A stretch of DNA of 64,000 nt from Flavobacterium luteolum (lineage in GTDB: Bacteria; Bacteroidota; Bacteroidia; Flavobacteriales; Flavobacteriaceae), in the NCBI RefSeq assembly GCF_027111275.1, contig NZ_CP114286.1:1922001-1986000 (forward strand). The letters are read 5' to 3'. Below the pieces are notes generated by a model, which saw nothing but the letters and a program-made list of their open reading frames with translations, did not search any database and was not told where the DNA came from. Below, in pieces: positions 34,104 to 42,372 of the stretch (the stretch's first letter is position 1; each line of letters starts with the position of its first letter). The position numbers were made by a program, and so were the translations under genes.

Positions 34104-34760
34104 ATGTTTAAATGGTTTTTAAGTAAAAAAAAGGACTCTAAGAGTCCCGAAAAAATCGAATGCGCCAAAGAGCCAAAACCTACAGAAATACCTGTCGCGC
34201 AAAATAAATTCGATACGAACAAAATAGACTGGCTCATTAATGACTCGCTTCTTGCCTTAATGCCTCGCGAATTATTTATGCACTATTCTGATTCCACTAC
34301 AATAAAAGATCCTCAGGATCCTTCTTGGCAAAATCAAGGATTATACTTTTGGAGAGAGAAAGAAGCATTTGAAAACAAATCTCTTCCAGAGTTTTTTGAA
34401 ACTATGGAACAGAAATTGTTTATTATCAATGAAGTGCCAGATTATATTTCGTTAGTTTCAGGAAAAGCTATGCCGTGGTTTGGAATGCCTGGAGGTGGCG
34501 AAAAATTCTTTTTCAGATATGATGAGACCACTCCTGTCACTTTAGAAGAAGCCTACAAACTTAATATAATAAATTATGTTGAAATAGTGGAATTGAATAA
34601 CGACAATCTTAGCGTTTTAAATGATCGCGATAATTATTGCTTTTTGATTGATCCATATGAAGTAAAATACGAAGACCAGCTTTTTTATCTTAACGGAGAA
34701 AAAATCTCATTAGCAGAACTTTATCAAAAAAAGAAACTTTTAGTTCTATCTGTTGAATAA
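34104..34760 (+). CDS. Hypothetical protein with a possible TNT-like domain
   Basis: The 218-residue protein has no signal peptide. Residues about 105-175 resemble the C-terminal half of the TNT (tuberculosis necrotising toxin, NAD glycohydrolase) fold: a strand ending V-S-G-K-A, then PWFGMPGGGEKFFF (124-137), then an acidic segment and LNIINYVEIVEL. Typical TNT domains read PWFGQPGGGTQY, so the glutamines expected there are replaced by Met and Lys. The N-terminal part has no clear TNT Arg motif. It may be an inactive or divergent relative, or the match may be coincidental. A lipoprotein gene follows 21 bp later and could be a partner. Confidence 0.5.
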   Translation: MFKWFLSKKKDSKSPEKIECAKEPKPTEIPVAQNKFDTNKIDWLINDSLLALMPRELFMHYSDSTTIKDPQDPSWQNQGLYFWREKEAFENKSLPEFFETMEQKLFIINEVPDYISLVSGKAMPWFGMPGGGEKFFFRYDETTPVTLEEAYKLNIINYVEIVELNNDNLSVLNDRDNYCFLIDPYEVKYEDQLFYLNGEKISLAELYQKKKLLVLSVE

Positions 34761-34781
34761 AATCATATTTGAATTATAATT

Positions 34782-35522
34782 ATGAAAATCCACACTCTTT
34801 TTTTCCTGCTTGTTTTAATAGGATGCCAAAAAACAAAACCAACAGATACCACATCAGTTGCAGAAATCATTGAGCCTCAAGAAACTTTAGAGGTGACAAA
34901 CGATGAAAAAATCATCAAAACCGACACTGTGTCTATTTACACTGACGGAACAGAATCTTCTACAGATTATGTTTTAGCGCATTTAGTAGATCAGCAGGCA
35001 GATAAGGACAGTATTGTTACTGTAAAATATCGATTGGATTTTTATCAGAATAAAAATAAAACTGCATCTTCAAAAATCGCGATCAAAGGTTTTCAGAAAG
35101 GATCAGAATGGATGGCTTCGTACGGATTGACATCTGAAAGTTCAAAAAATTCTCCATTTATACAAATCTCACTCGGATATCCTGCATGCGGTTATTCTCA
35201 TGACCACTATTTATATTACCTAAAAAACAAGGCATTACAATTAGTGCACCAATGGAGCACAATGACTGATAGCGGCTGGGGAAGCTGGGTAGAAATTGAA
35301 AATCCTTCCACCAATTCTGACCCAAAATCCTTTTATTGCAAGACTGTTGCGTTTGTACCTGCTGACGAAGATGAGAACGTAGACATGGGAATCCTTTCAC
35401 ACTCAGACTCAATATCTTTTGAACTAAAGGACAGCAAGTGGAAAAAAGTTTTACTTTCTGCTAAAGACAAACCTTACTTTGAAAAAAAGATGACGTTTGA
35501 TCAATTCAATAGCGTCGAATAA
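34782..35522 (+). CDS. Hypothetical lipoprotein
   Basis: The 246-residue product has a signal peptide with a lipobox LIGC (Cys15), so it should be lipid-anchored. A Thr/Glu-rich linker of about 35 residues precedes a beta-rich domain (about 60-240). That domain has a PACGYSHDHYLYYL segment, a Trp-rich STMTDSGWGSW and an acidic FVPADEDENVDMG loop. I recognise no family. It is 21 bp after the possible TNT-like gene on the same strand, so the pair is probably cotranscribed. Nothing in the sequence establishes an immunity or toxin role. Confidence 0.65.
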   Translation: MKIHTLFFLLVLIGCQKTKPTDTTSVAEIIEPQETLEVTNDEKIIKTDTVSIYTDGTESSTDYVLAHLVDQQADKDSIVTVKYRLDFYQNKNKTASSKIAIKGFQKGSEWMASYGLTSESSKNSPFIQISLGYPACGYSHDHYLYYLKNKALQLVHQWSTMTDSGWGSWVEIENPSTNSDPKSFYCKTVAFVPADEDENVDMGILSHSDSISFELKDSKWKKVLLSAKDKPYFEKKMTFDQFNSVE

Positions 35523-35579
35523 AATCATGAAACTGTCAAATGAGTCCTTATTCAAATTCTTTCTTAGGTAAATAATTTC

Positions 35580-35587
35580 TAAATTTG
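35580..35587 (+). promoter_or_regulatory. Putative -7 promoter element for fumarase
   Basis: TAAATTTG matches TAnnTTTG exactly, 17 bases before the ATG. Confidence 0.5.
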
Positions 35588-35603
35588 TAAAAAAACAAAA
35601 CTA

Positions 35604-37208
35604 ATGATTGATTTTATATACCAAGATCCTTATCCGATCTTAAAGGACGATACGCAGTACCGCAAAATCACTTCTGATTTTGTGAAAGTTGAAAAATTTG
35701 GAGAACGCGAAGTTTTAACCGTTGACCCAAAAGGTTTGGAGTTATTGGCTGAAGAAGCTTTGACCGATGTTTCGTTTATGTTGAGAACTTCTCATTTGCA
35801 AAAATTGAGAAAAATTCTAGACGATCCAGAAGCAACGGACAATGACCGATTTGTAGCTTACAATTTACTTCAAAACGCATCTGTAGCTGCCGAAGGTCAG
35901 TTACCAAGCTGCCAGGATACTGGAACAGCGATCGTAATGGCAAAAAAAGGTGAAAGTATTTTTACAGGTGTTGATGATGCAGAATGGTTAAGCCGCGGTA
36001 TTTTCAATACTTACCAAAAAAGAAATTTACGTTATTCTCAGATTGTTCCGATTTCGATGTTTGAAGAAAAGAATTCTGGTTCAAATCTTCCGGCACAAAT
36101 TGATATTTATGCTAAAAAAGGAACTTCTTACGACTTTTTGTTTATGGCAAAAGGCGGAGGATCTGCAAACAAAACTTATTTATACCAGCAGACAAAATCT
36201 TTATTGAATGAAAAATCGATGGACGAATTCATTCGTACAAAGATCAAAGATTTAGGAACTTCTGCTTGTCCTCCGTACCATTTAGCTTTGGTAATTGGCG
36301 GAACATCTGCCGAAGCTAACTTAAGTGCTGTTAAAAAAGCTTCTGCTGGATATTACGACAATCTTCCAACTTCAGGAAACATGGCTGGTCAAGCTTTCCG
36401 TGATCTTGAATGGGAAGAAAGAGTTCAGAAAATCTGTCAGGAAAGTGCAATCGGTGCTCAATTTGGAGGAAAATATTTCACTCATGACGTACGTGTTATT
36501 CGTTTGCCACGACACGCGGCTTCTTGCCCAGTTGGATTAGGCGTTTCTTGTTCTGCCGACAGAAACATTAAAGGAAAAATCACTAAAGACGGAATCTTTG
36601 TTGAGCAATTGGAAACAAATCCGAAACAGTTTTTACCAGAAACAGCTCCACACTTGGAAGCTCCTGTAGAAATTGATTTAGATCAGCCAATGGCAGATAT
36701 TTTGGCTAAATTGTCTCAATATCCTGTTAAAACTCGTTTAAAACTAAACGGAACCGTAATTGTTGCTAGAGATATCGCTCACGCAAAAATCAAAGAATTG
36801 TTAGACGCTGGAAAACCAATGCCTGACTATTTCAAAAATCACCCAGTGTATTATGCTGGCCCAGCAAAAACTCCAGACGGAATGGCTTCTGGAAGTTTCG
36901 GACCAACAACCGCAGGACGTATGGACGTTTATGTGGATGAATTCCAGAAAAATGGCGGAAGTATGATTATGCTTGCAAAAGGAAACCGTACTAAACAAGT
37001 TACTGATGCTTGCAACAAATACGGCGGATTCTATTTAGGTTCAATCGGAGGCCCTGCTGCTATTCTAGCTCAAGACAACATTTTAAAAGTTGAAGTTGTT
37101 GATTTTGAAGAATTAGGAATGGAAGCTGTTCGTAAAATTACAGTTAAAGATTTCCCTGCGTTCATTATTACCGACGATAAAGGAAATGATTTCTTTGCAA
37201 ACTTGTAA
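35604..37208 (+). CDS. fumA: Class I fumarate hydratase (iron-sulfur)
   Basis: The 534-residue enzyme interconverts fumarate and malate in the citric-acid cycle using a [4Fe-4S] cluster. N-terminal cluster-domain motifs include [20 protein letters not shown] with [24 protein letters not shown] and [14 protein letters not shown] bring further cysteines. The C-terminal fumarase domain has [20 protein letters not shown] (about residues 415-434), with GRMD following and [17 protein letters not shown] after it. Length and motifs match the E. coli FumA/FumB type and not the oxygen-stable class II FumC. It has its own promoter and ends at a nested terminator-repeat. Confidence 0.95.
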   Translation: MIDFIYQDPYPILKDDTQYRKITSDFVKVEKFGEREVLTVDPKGLELLAEEALTDVSFMLRTSHLQKLRKILDDPEATDNDRFVAYNLLQNASVAAEGQLPSCQDTGTAIVMAKKGESIFTGVDDAEWLSRGIFNTYQKRNLRYSQIVPISMFEEKNSGSNLPAQIDIYAKKGTSYDFLFMAKGGGSANKTYLYQQTKSLLNEKSMDEFIRTKIKDLGTSACPPYHLALVIGGTSAEANLSAVKKASAGYYDNLPTSGNMAGQAFRDLEWEERVQKICQESAIGAQFGGKYFTHDVRVIRLPRHAASCPVGLGVSCSADRNIKGKITKDGIFVEQLETNPKQFLPETAPHLEAPVEIDLDQPMADILAKLSQYPVKTRLKLNGTVIVARDIAHAKIKELLDAGKPMPDYFKNHPVYYAGPAKTPDGMASGSFGPTTAGRMDVYVDEFQKNGGSMIMLAKGNRTKQVTDACNKYGGFYLGSIGGPAAILAQDNILKVEVVDFEELGMEAVRKITVKDFPAFIITDDKGNDFFANL

Positions 37209-37216
37209 TTTTTCTT

Positions 37217-37346
37217 AACCGCAAAGAGCGCAAGGATTTACGCAAAGTTCGCAAAGAATTATATAAAAACAAAAACCGCCTTTTTTGGCGGTTTTTGTTT
37301 TTAATCTATAGCGTGCCTTGCGTAAATCCTTGCGCTCTTTGCGGTT
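37217..37346. repeat. Nested palindrome: 29-bp inverted arms around a terminator
   Basis: The left arm at 37217-37245 begins aaccgcaaagagcgcaagga. The right arm at 37318-37346 is its exact reverse complement over 29 bases. The centre of the element is the perfect terminator hairpin at 37265-37302. The flanking genes, fumarase and the PAS protein, converge on it. The same plan, with an extra layer, occurs at 40503-40737. Confidence 0.88.
37265..37302. terminator. Bidirectional terminator inside the repeat
   Basis: aaaaacaaaaaccgcc (37265-37280) pairs perfectly over 16 bp with ggcggtttttgttttt (37287-37302), with a six-T loop. Confidence 0.9.
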
Positions 37347-37354
37347 TAAATTCA

Positions 37355-37855
37355 TCACGCACTTAAATCCTGTTTTTCAAAAGCTATAAAATGAGATATT
37401 TCGCCTTTCAAGTTATAAACTGGCGAAGCATCTATTTTACATTTATAAGTCTGTCCGTTTTTTCTATAATTTTCGAGTGTTTTTGCAAACGGAATCTGCT
37501 TTTTTACCGCTTCTCTAATATCTTTTAAGTCTTTTTGCGAGGTTGCTGGCCCTTGAAACATTTTTGGAGTTTTCCCTAAGATTTCTTCTTCTTTGTAACC
37601 TGTCATTCTTTTTATTCCGCTTGACGCGAAAACTATTCTTAGATCCAAATCTGTTACTAAAACTACTTCATTTTTGATTCTTTCCTGGATATTCAGCTTT
37701 TTTTCATCCCAGATAAATTCATCTGAAATTTTGCTCATTCTTTTCAAATCAGCGCTTAGCCCTTTTAACTCATTTAGATACTCGTAATGAAAATCCCAAG
37801 ATAGGATTGGGACTGAATTTCGCTGCAGTGAATCATCAGAATTTTTATTTTTCAT
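37355..37855 (-). CDS. Single PAS (LOV-like) domain protein
   Basis: The 166-residue cytosolic protein has an N-terminal helix-rich region (about 1-55) and one PAS domain: VVLVTDLDLRIVFASSGIKR, then GYKEEEILGKTPKMFQGP, a helix DLKDIREAVKKQ, and YRKNGQTYKCKIDASPVYNL. The order and the F-Q-G-P segment resemble LOV photosensors. However, the flavin-adduct Cys of N-C-R-F-L-Q is replaced (T-P-K-M-F-Q), so light sensing by that chemistry is not expected. No output domain is attached, so it probably works through protein contacts. It lies downstream of dinB on the same strand, 103 bp away. Confidence 0.82.
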   Translation of the reverse strand: MKNKNSDDSLQRNSVPILSWDFHYEYLNELKGLSADLKRMSKISDEFIWDEKKLNIQERIKNEVVLVTDLDLRIVFASSGIKRMTGYKEEEILGKTPKMFQGPATSQKDLKDIREAVKKQIPFAKTLENYRKNGQTYKCKIDASPVYNLKGEISHFIAFEKQDLSA

Positions 37856-37958
37856 ATCAAAATTAATTCAGGATGTTGATGGATCTTTTTTCTCAAAGAT
37901 ACAAGAAAAATCTTGTTATTAAAAGACCTAAATCTTAATATAGCATTAAAAAGCATTA

Positions 37959-39041
37959 TCAAAATGTAAATTTTAATTGGACTACAACTGCTTTCTTCAC
38001 TTCTGTATTCAAGTTACTCAATGAAATTCCAAGCAATCTTACCGAATCTTTCATTTTTTCCTGATACAATAATTCTTCGACATTTTCCATAATCAAACTT
38101 TTATCAGAAATAAAATAAGGCAGGGTTTTACTTCTTGTCTGTTGCGAAAAATCGCTGTATTTAATCTTGAGTGTAATTGTTTTTCCAGAAACATTATGTC
38201 TTTTTAAACGTTTTTCTAACGAACCTGCAATCCGTTCTAATTGCTCCATCATAAAAATTTCGGAAGACAAGTTCACATCAAAAGTATGTTCTGCAGCTAC
38301 AGATTTAGCAATTCGAGAAGATTTCACTTCACTATTGTGAATACCTCTCACGACATGGTAATAAAATGCTCCTGATTTTCCGAAATGTTTCTCTAAAAAC
38401 TCTAAAGATTTGCTTTTCAAATCGGTTCCTGTAAAAATCCCGAGCTGATACATTTTTTCTGTCGTAACTTTCCCTACTCCATAAAATTTGCGAATGGGCA
38501 AATCTTCCAAAAAAGCTTCTACTTCATCAGGGTTAACCGTTTTTTGCCCGTTTGGTTTATTATAATCACTCGCAATTTTGGCAACAAATTTATTGACTGA
38601 AATACCTGCAGATGCGGTTAGTCCCACTTCATTAAAAATTCTTGCTCTAATTTCCTGTGCGAGAAGACTTGCACTTGGATTTCCTTTTTTGTTTTTAGTG
38701 ACATCCAAATAAGCTTCGTCTAGCGAAAGAGGCTCAACCAAATCGGTATATTCATGGAAAATTTTATGGATTTTTGATGAAATCTCTTTGTAGCGGTCAA
38801 ATCTTGGTCGAACAAAGATAATTTCTGGACAGTATTTTTTGGCTAAAGCGCCGCTAAGAGCACTTCTTACACCAAATTTTCTAGCTTCATAACTTGCTGC
38901 CGAAACCACACCGCGATTCTCTGAACCGCCAACTGCAACGGGTTTTCCTCTTAATTCGGGATTGTCCATCTGCTCTACCGATGCATAAAAAGCATCCATA
39001 TCAATATGAATTATTTTACGATATGTTGGTGTTTCAGACAT
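37959..39041 (-). CDS. dinB: DNA polymerase IV
   Basis: This Y-family translesion polymerase has 360 residues. The palm motif HIDMDAFYASVEQ supplies the first catalytic Asp and SLDEAYLDVT the second Asp-Glu pair. RFDRYKEIS lies between them. Helix-hairpin-helix DNA-binding segments, RKFYGVGKVTTEKMYQLGI, follow, then the little-finger domain. The C-terminus ends in QLKFTF, which fits a beta-clamp binding motif. The ATG at 39041 is confirmed by the motif distance. The divergent phosphatase gene starts 140 bp away. I see no obvious LexA-type palindrome in the spacer. Confidence 0.95.
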   Translation of the reverse strand: MSETPTYRKIIHIDMDAFYASVEQMDNPELRGKPVAVGGSENRGVVSAASYEARKFGVRSALSGALAKKYCPEIIFVRPRFDRYKEISSKIHKIFHEYTDLVEPLSLDEAYLDVTKNKKGNPSASLLAQEIRARIFNEVGLTASAGISVNKFVAKIASDYNKPNGQKTVNPDEVEAFLEDLPIRKFYGVGKVTTEKMYQLGIFTGTDLKSKSLEFLEKHFGKSGAFYYHVVRGIHNSEVKSSRIAKSVAAEHTFDVNLSSEIFMMEQLERIAGSLEKRLKRHNVSGKTITLKIKYSDFSQQTRSKTLPYFISDKSLIMENVEELLYQEKMKDSVRLLGISLSNLNTEVKKAVVVQLKFTF

Positions 39042-39148
39042 GCTACAAATTTAAAAAGGAAAGCAATAAAAAAGCGCTTCAAATAGTTATAAATAATACC
39101 AATCTTTAAAGAATATAAATTCGTTGAGTGCAAACCAATTATTCTTTC

Positions 39149-39156
39149 TATTTTTG
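39149..39156 (+). promoter_or_regulatory. Putative -7 promoter element for the phosphatase
   Basis: TATTTTTG matches TAnnTTTG exactly, 24 bases before the ATG. A TTG lies at 39124-39126, 22 bases upstream, slightly farther than usual. Confidence 0.5.
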
Positions 39157-39180
39157 TTCTTCTACTCGAAAAATTAAATA

Positions 39181-39915
39181 ATGCGAACATTTGTTATAGG
39201 TGACATTCATGGCGGATTACTTGCACTAGAACAAGTATTACAAAGAGCCGAAGTTACTACTGAAGATACTCTAATTTTTTTGGGCGATTATGTTGACGGC
39301 TGGAGTCAGTCTGTTGAAGTAATCGACTATTTGATTGATTTAAAAAGCAAACAAAATATCATCTGCATAAGAGGAAACCATGACCAGCTTGCATTAGACT
39401 GGTTGGAAGAAAGACACGATGATTTTGACGAAGAAATGTGGTACAAACATGGCGGAAAAGCTACTGTTGAAGGCTACGCTAAAATTTCTGAAGAGAAAAA
39501 GAAAACCCATATCGAATTTCTTGAAAATCTTCAGGATTATTATCTTGACGATCAAAATCGATTATTTGTTCATGCTGGATTCACCAATTTAAATGGCGTA
39601 AAATGGGAATATTTTTCAAAGCTATTTTATTGGGACAGAACTCTTTGGGAAACAGCTTTGTCATTAGACCCAAAATTAAACGTAGACGACATACACTATC
39701 CTAAAAGATTTACCGTTTATAAGGAAGTTTATATTGGTCATACCCCAGTTACCCGAATCGGCGAAACGGTTCCTGTAAATAGAGCTTGTGTTTGGAATGT
39801 AGATACAGGTGCAGCATTTAGAGGTCCGCTTACGATTTTAGATGTCGATACTAAGGAATACTGGCAAAGTGAACCGTTGAACGAACTCTATTTTAACGAA
39901 AAAGGTAGGAATTAA
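39181..39915 (+). CDS. PPP-type serine/threonine metallophosphatase
   Basis: The 244-residue enzyme has the calcineurin-like metal site in order: FVIGDIHGG (Asp, His), LIFLGDYVDGW (Asp), CIRGNHDQLA (Asn, His), LFVHAGF (His) and IGHTPVTR (His). This is the bacterial PPP/PrpA-like arrangement that removes phosphate from proteins or small molecules using Mn or Fe. It has no signal peptide or membrane segment, so it acts in the cytosol. It has its own promoter and is followed 48 bp later by an outer-membrane protein gene with a separate promoter. Confidence 0.92.
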   Translation: MRTFVIGDIHGGLLALEQVLQRAEVTTEDTLIFLGDYVDGWSQSVEVIDYLIDLKSKQNIICIRGNHDQLALDWLEERHDDFDEEMWYKHGGKATVEGYAKISEEKKKTHIEFLENLQDYYLDDQNRLFVHAGFTNLNGVKWEYFSKLFYWDRTLWETALSLDPKLNVDDIHYPKRFTVYKEVYIGHTPVTRIGETVPVNRACVWNVDTGAAFRGPLTILDVDTKEYWQSEPLNELYFNEKGRN

Positions 39916-39928
39916 TTTATTTAAAAAT

Positions 39929-39936
39929 TACATTTG
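39929..39936 (+). promoter_or_regulatory. Putative -7 promoter element for the outer-membrane protein
   Basis: TACATTTG matches TAnnTTTG exactly, 28 bases before the ATG. Confidence 0.5.
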
Positions 39937-39963
39937 CGCCACAATAATTAATATTAAATTTTT

Positions 39964-40491
39964 ATGAAAAAGGTTATTACACTTTTGTTTTTAGTGACAT
40001 TCGGATTTGTTAATGCTCAAGAAGCTTTCAAAGGAAAGGGAGATATTAAAGTAAACGTAGGAGCTAATTTACAAGATGGTGGTTCTGGAATTCAAGGTTC
40101 TGTTGATTTTGGTTTAGGAGAAAATTTCTCTTTTGGTTTTGTTGCTAACTATATCCTAGGATTTGATAATTTTAATGGTTTCTACCACGGTAGTTCAAGT
40201 GCTTATTATGATGCTGAACCAGATTTCTCAGATCGTTTTGATGCAAAAGCAAGAATCAATGCTAACTTATCTAGTGTAATTGGCATAAAAGAATTAGACG
40301 TTTACCCTGGATTAAGTCTAGGTTTACATAATTTTGGTGGTCATGTTGGAGGTCGTTATTTCTTCACAGACGGATTTGGTGTTTTCACAGAAATCGGATT
40401 CCCAATTGCAAAATATGGTTCAAACAATGATCCTTTCTATCATTTGAATAATCAAACTACTTTTAGTTTAGGAGCTTCATTTAATTTATAA
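39964..40491 (+). CDS. Small outer-membrane beta-barrel protein
   Basis: The 175-residue protein has a signal peptide ending VNAQ. The mature part alternates Gly- and aromatic-rich strands such as GSVDFGLGENFSFGFVANY, LYPGLSLGLHNFGGHVGGRY-like strands and a final TTFSLGASFNL ending in a hydrophobic residue, as expected for an eight-stranded barrel. I infer outer-membrane location. Its function is not known to me. It ends 11 bp before a large nested palindrome that includes its terminator. Confidence 0.75.
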   Translation: MKKVITLLFLVTFGFVNAQEAFKGKGDIKVNVGANLQDGGSGIQGSVDFGLGENFSFGFVANYILGFDNFNGFYHGSSSAYYDAEPDFSDRFDAKARINANLSSVIGIKELDVYPGLSLGLHNFGGHVGGRYFFTDGFGVFTEIGFPIAKYGSNNDPFYHLNNQTTFSLGASFNL

Positions 40492-40502
40492 TACTTAGGA
40501 AA

Positions 40503-40737
40503 TTAACCGCAAAGTGCGCTAAGATTTACGCAAGGCACGCAAGGTTTTTTCTAATCTCGCAAAGGCGCAGAGGCGCAAAGTATAAAAAACAAAAAACCGC
40601 TCAAATGAGCGGTTTTTTGTTTTTTTTCTATAAAGATTTTATAAAATTATCTTTGCGCCTCTGCGCCTTTGCGAGATTAAAACATTTCATAATACTTTTG
40701 CGTGCCTTGCGTAAATCTTAGCGCACTTTGCGGTTAA
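40503..40737. repeat. 235-bp triple-nested perfect palindrome
   Basis: Three perfect inverted repeats share one centre. The outer arms at 40503-40542 and 40698-40737 match over 40 bases and begin ttaaccgcaaagtgcgct. The middle arms at 40552-40580 and 40651-40679 match over 29 bases and contain ctcgcaaaggcgcagagg. The innermost pair is the 19-bp terminator hairpin. The spacers between layers are not complementary. It fills the whole gap between two convergent genes, and no coding frame is present. Confidence 0.92.
40584..40625. terminator. Bidirectional terminator at the core of the nested palindrome
   Basis: aaaaaacaaaaaaccgctc (40584-40602) pairs perfectly over 19 bp with gagcggttttttgtttttt (40607-40625), with an aaat loop. 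It serves the outer-membrane gene on the left and scoB on the right. Confidence 0.92.
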
Positions 40738-40740
40738 AAT

Positions 40741-41397
40741 CTAAATCGACATCTCAGGAATTTCACCTTCAATAATCAAATCGGCTTCGGTTGAAGCGAT
40801 GATGTGCTCGACTGATACGCCTGGCGCTCGTTCTAAGAGCTTAAAACCTTTTTCAGTCACTTCGAGAACCGCAAGCTCAGTTACAACCTTTTTAACGCAT
40901 CCTACGCCCGTTAATGGCAAAGTGCATCTTTTTAAGATTTTGGACTCTCCTGCTTTATTTACGTGCATCATGGCAACGATGATATTTTCAGCGGAAGCTA
41001 CCAAATCCATTGCGCCTCCCATTCCTTTTACCATTTTACCTGGAATCTTCCAATTGGCAATATCTCCGTTTTCAGAAACTTCCATTGCTCCAAGAATCGT
41101 CAAATCTACTTTCTGGCTTCTGATCATTCCAAAACTGAAAGCCGAATCAAAAAAACTTGCTCCAGGAAGCGTTGTAATGGTTTGTTTTCCTGCATTGATA
41201 ATATCGGCATCTTCCTCTCCTTCAAACGGAAAAGGTCCCATTCCGAGAACTCCATTTTCACTTTGAAATTCTACCGCAATATCTTCTCGAACATAATTCG
41301 CTACTAATGTCGGAATTCCAATTCCTAAATTAACGAAGTATCGGTCTTTTACTTCTTTAGCAATTCGTTTTGCTATATCTTCTTTACTAAGTGCCAT
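40741..41397 (-). CDS. scoB: 3-oxoacid CoA-transferase subunit B
   Basis: The 218-residue beta subunit of the two-subunit CoA-transferase moves CoA between succinyl-CoA (or acetyl-CoA) and a 3-oxoacid such as acetoacetate. Family motifs are YFVNLGIGIPTLVANYV at the N-terminus, then FQSENGVLGMGPFP with the catalytic Glu of S-E-N-G, and GKMVKGMGGAMDLVASA. The matching alpha subunit is encoded at 42463-43164 on the same strand. In most genomes the two genes are adjacent, but here a beta-lactamase gene and two similar spacers lie between them. Confidence 0.95.
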   Translation of the reverse strand: MALSKEDIAKRIAKEVKDRYFVNLGIGIPTLVANYVREDIAVEFQSENGVLGMGPFPFEGEEDADIINAGKQTITTLPGASFFDSAFSFGMIRSQKVDLTILGAMEVSENGDIANWKIPGKMVKGMGGAMDLVASAENIIVAMMHVNKAGESKILKRCTLPLTGVGCVKKVVTELAVLEVTEKGFKLLERAPGVSVEHIIASTEADLIIEGEIPEMSI

Positions 41398-41398
41398 A

Positions 41399-41490
41399 AT
41401 TTTTTAATGTGTCAATTTGTGAATTTGCCAATTAGATAATGCTATCTGCATTTTAAATTAATTATCTAATTGGCACATTGTCTAATTATC
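41399..41490. repeat. About 90-bp spacer repeat, copy 1 (scoB side of bla)
   Basis: It begins with attttttaatgtgtca (41399-41414) next to the scoB start and later has aattaattatctaattg (41456-41472) followed by tctaattatct. Both blocks recur in the same order and orientation at 42373-42462, on the other side of the bla gene. The middle 40 bases are diverged. Confidence 0.7.
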
Positions 41491-42372
41491 TCAATTATTA
41501 AAATAATTCCAAACTGCTTTTGCGATGTCTGCAATTATTTTTTCTGTGTCCTCTCTTTTCTCTGTAATATCTTTTAAATAAACTGACAGAATGAAATGTT
41601 TTCCGTTTGGAAGCTTTACAATTCCAATGTCATTCATTGCTACTCTCAGGTTATTATCATTAGTTCCAGAAATTCCAGTTCTGTGTGCCAGTTCAGTTCC
41701 CTCAGGAAGTCCAGCTTTCATCCAAGTAAGACCTCGTGAAGTTTCAACCATTATTTGATACAAATACTTTGTTGTTTCTTCTTTTAAAACTTCGCCTTTA
41801 AAAAACTTCTCAAGCAATTCTGTTGTTGCTATCGGAGTTGTGGTATTTACATAAAGATTTTTCCATGTCTTCATTTGGTCTTCGTTCATCTTAATAACGA
41901 AGTCCTTGATACCTTGCTCATTTATAAACTTTTGAATGTACTTTGTACATCCGACTAAATTGATCAAAATATCGCATCCGTTATTATCACTATGCGAAAC
42001 CGTGTAGCGAAGTATTTTATCTAAAGTCAAATTCACATTTCCCTCTGGATAATCTACTTTCATCGGACTCCATGTATCTTCTTTTAAATCTTTCTTTTTT
42101 ATAAAGATTTCCTGAGCAAGATTAAGTTTTCCTTCATCAACTTTATGCAAAACCGCCAAAGCAATATGAAATTTAAACACACTCATCATCGGCATTTTTA
42201 AATGTCCGTTAATGCTTAAAGTGTCGTTATCTTCAATACTTTTAATAGAAATTCCAACTGTTGCATTCTTATTTCCAATAATTTGATTTAGTTCTTTTCG
42301 AAGATCAGACGTTGTCTGAGAAAAAGCTTGAAAAGTTAAAAACGAAATTAGCAGTATAGAAAGTTTTGCCAT
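41491..42372 (-). CDS. bla: Class A (subclass A2-like) beta-lactamase
   Basis: The 293-residue protein has a signal peptide ending AFSQ and the serine beta-lactamase motifs: S64-V-F-K67 (Ambler 70/73), SDN at 128-130, Glu164 in NEDQM (Ambler 166) and RTG at 231-233. NEDQM and AHRTG resemble the CfxA/PER/CME group found in Bacteroidota. At Ambler 234, Arg replaces the usual Lys, which in other class A enzymes is tied to carbenicillin hydrolysis. It would hydrolyse beta-lactams in the periplasm. No LysR-type or BlaI regulator adjoins it. It sits between the CoA-transferase subunit genes, with similar spacers of about 90 bp on each side. Confidence 0.93.
   Translation of the reverse strand: MAKLSILLISFLTFQAFSQTTSDLRKELNQIIGNKNATVGISIKSIEDNDTLSINGHLKMPMMSVFKFHIALAVLHKVDEGKLNLAQEIFIKKKDLKEDTWSPMKVDYPEGNVNLTLDKILRYTVSHSDNNGCDILINLVGCTKYIQKFINEQGIKDFVIKMNEDQMKTWKNLYVNTTTPIATTELLEKFFKGEVLKEETTKYLYQIMVETSRGLTWMKAGLPEGTELAHRTGISGTNDNNLRVAMNDIGIVKLPNGKHFILSVYLKDITEKREDTEKIIADIAKAVWNYFNN

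Noticed and set aside
40503..40737. Nested palindrome as an insertion sequence or CRISPR array
   Set aside because: It encodes no transposase, has no direct repeats with regular spacers, and its arms are inverted around a terminator.
40799..41307. Plus-strand frames of 114-155 codons
   Set aside because: They are antisense to scoB, which has complete CoA-transferase motifs.
41404..41490. TAATTATCTAATT words as a CRISPR-like direct repeat array
   Set aside because: There are only a few irregular, AT-rich copies and no spacer pattern.
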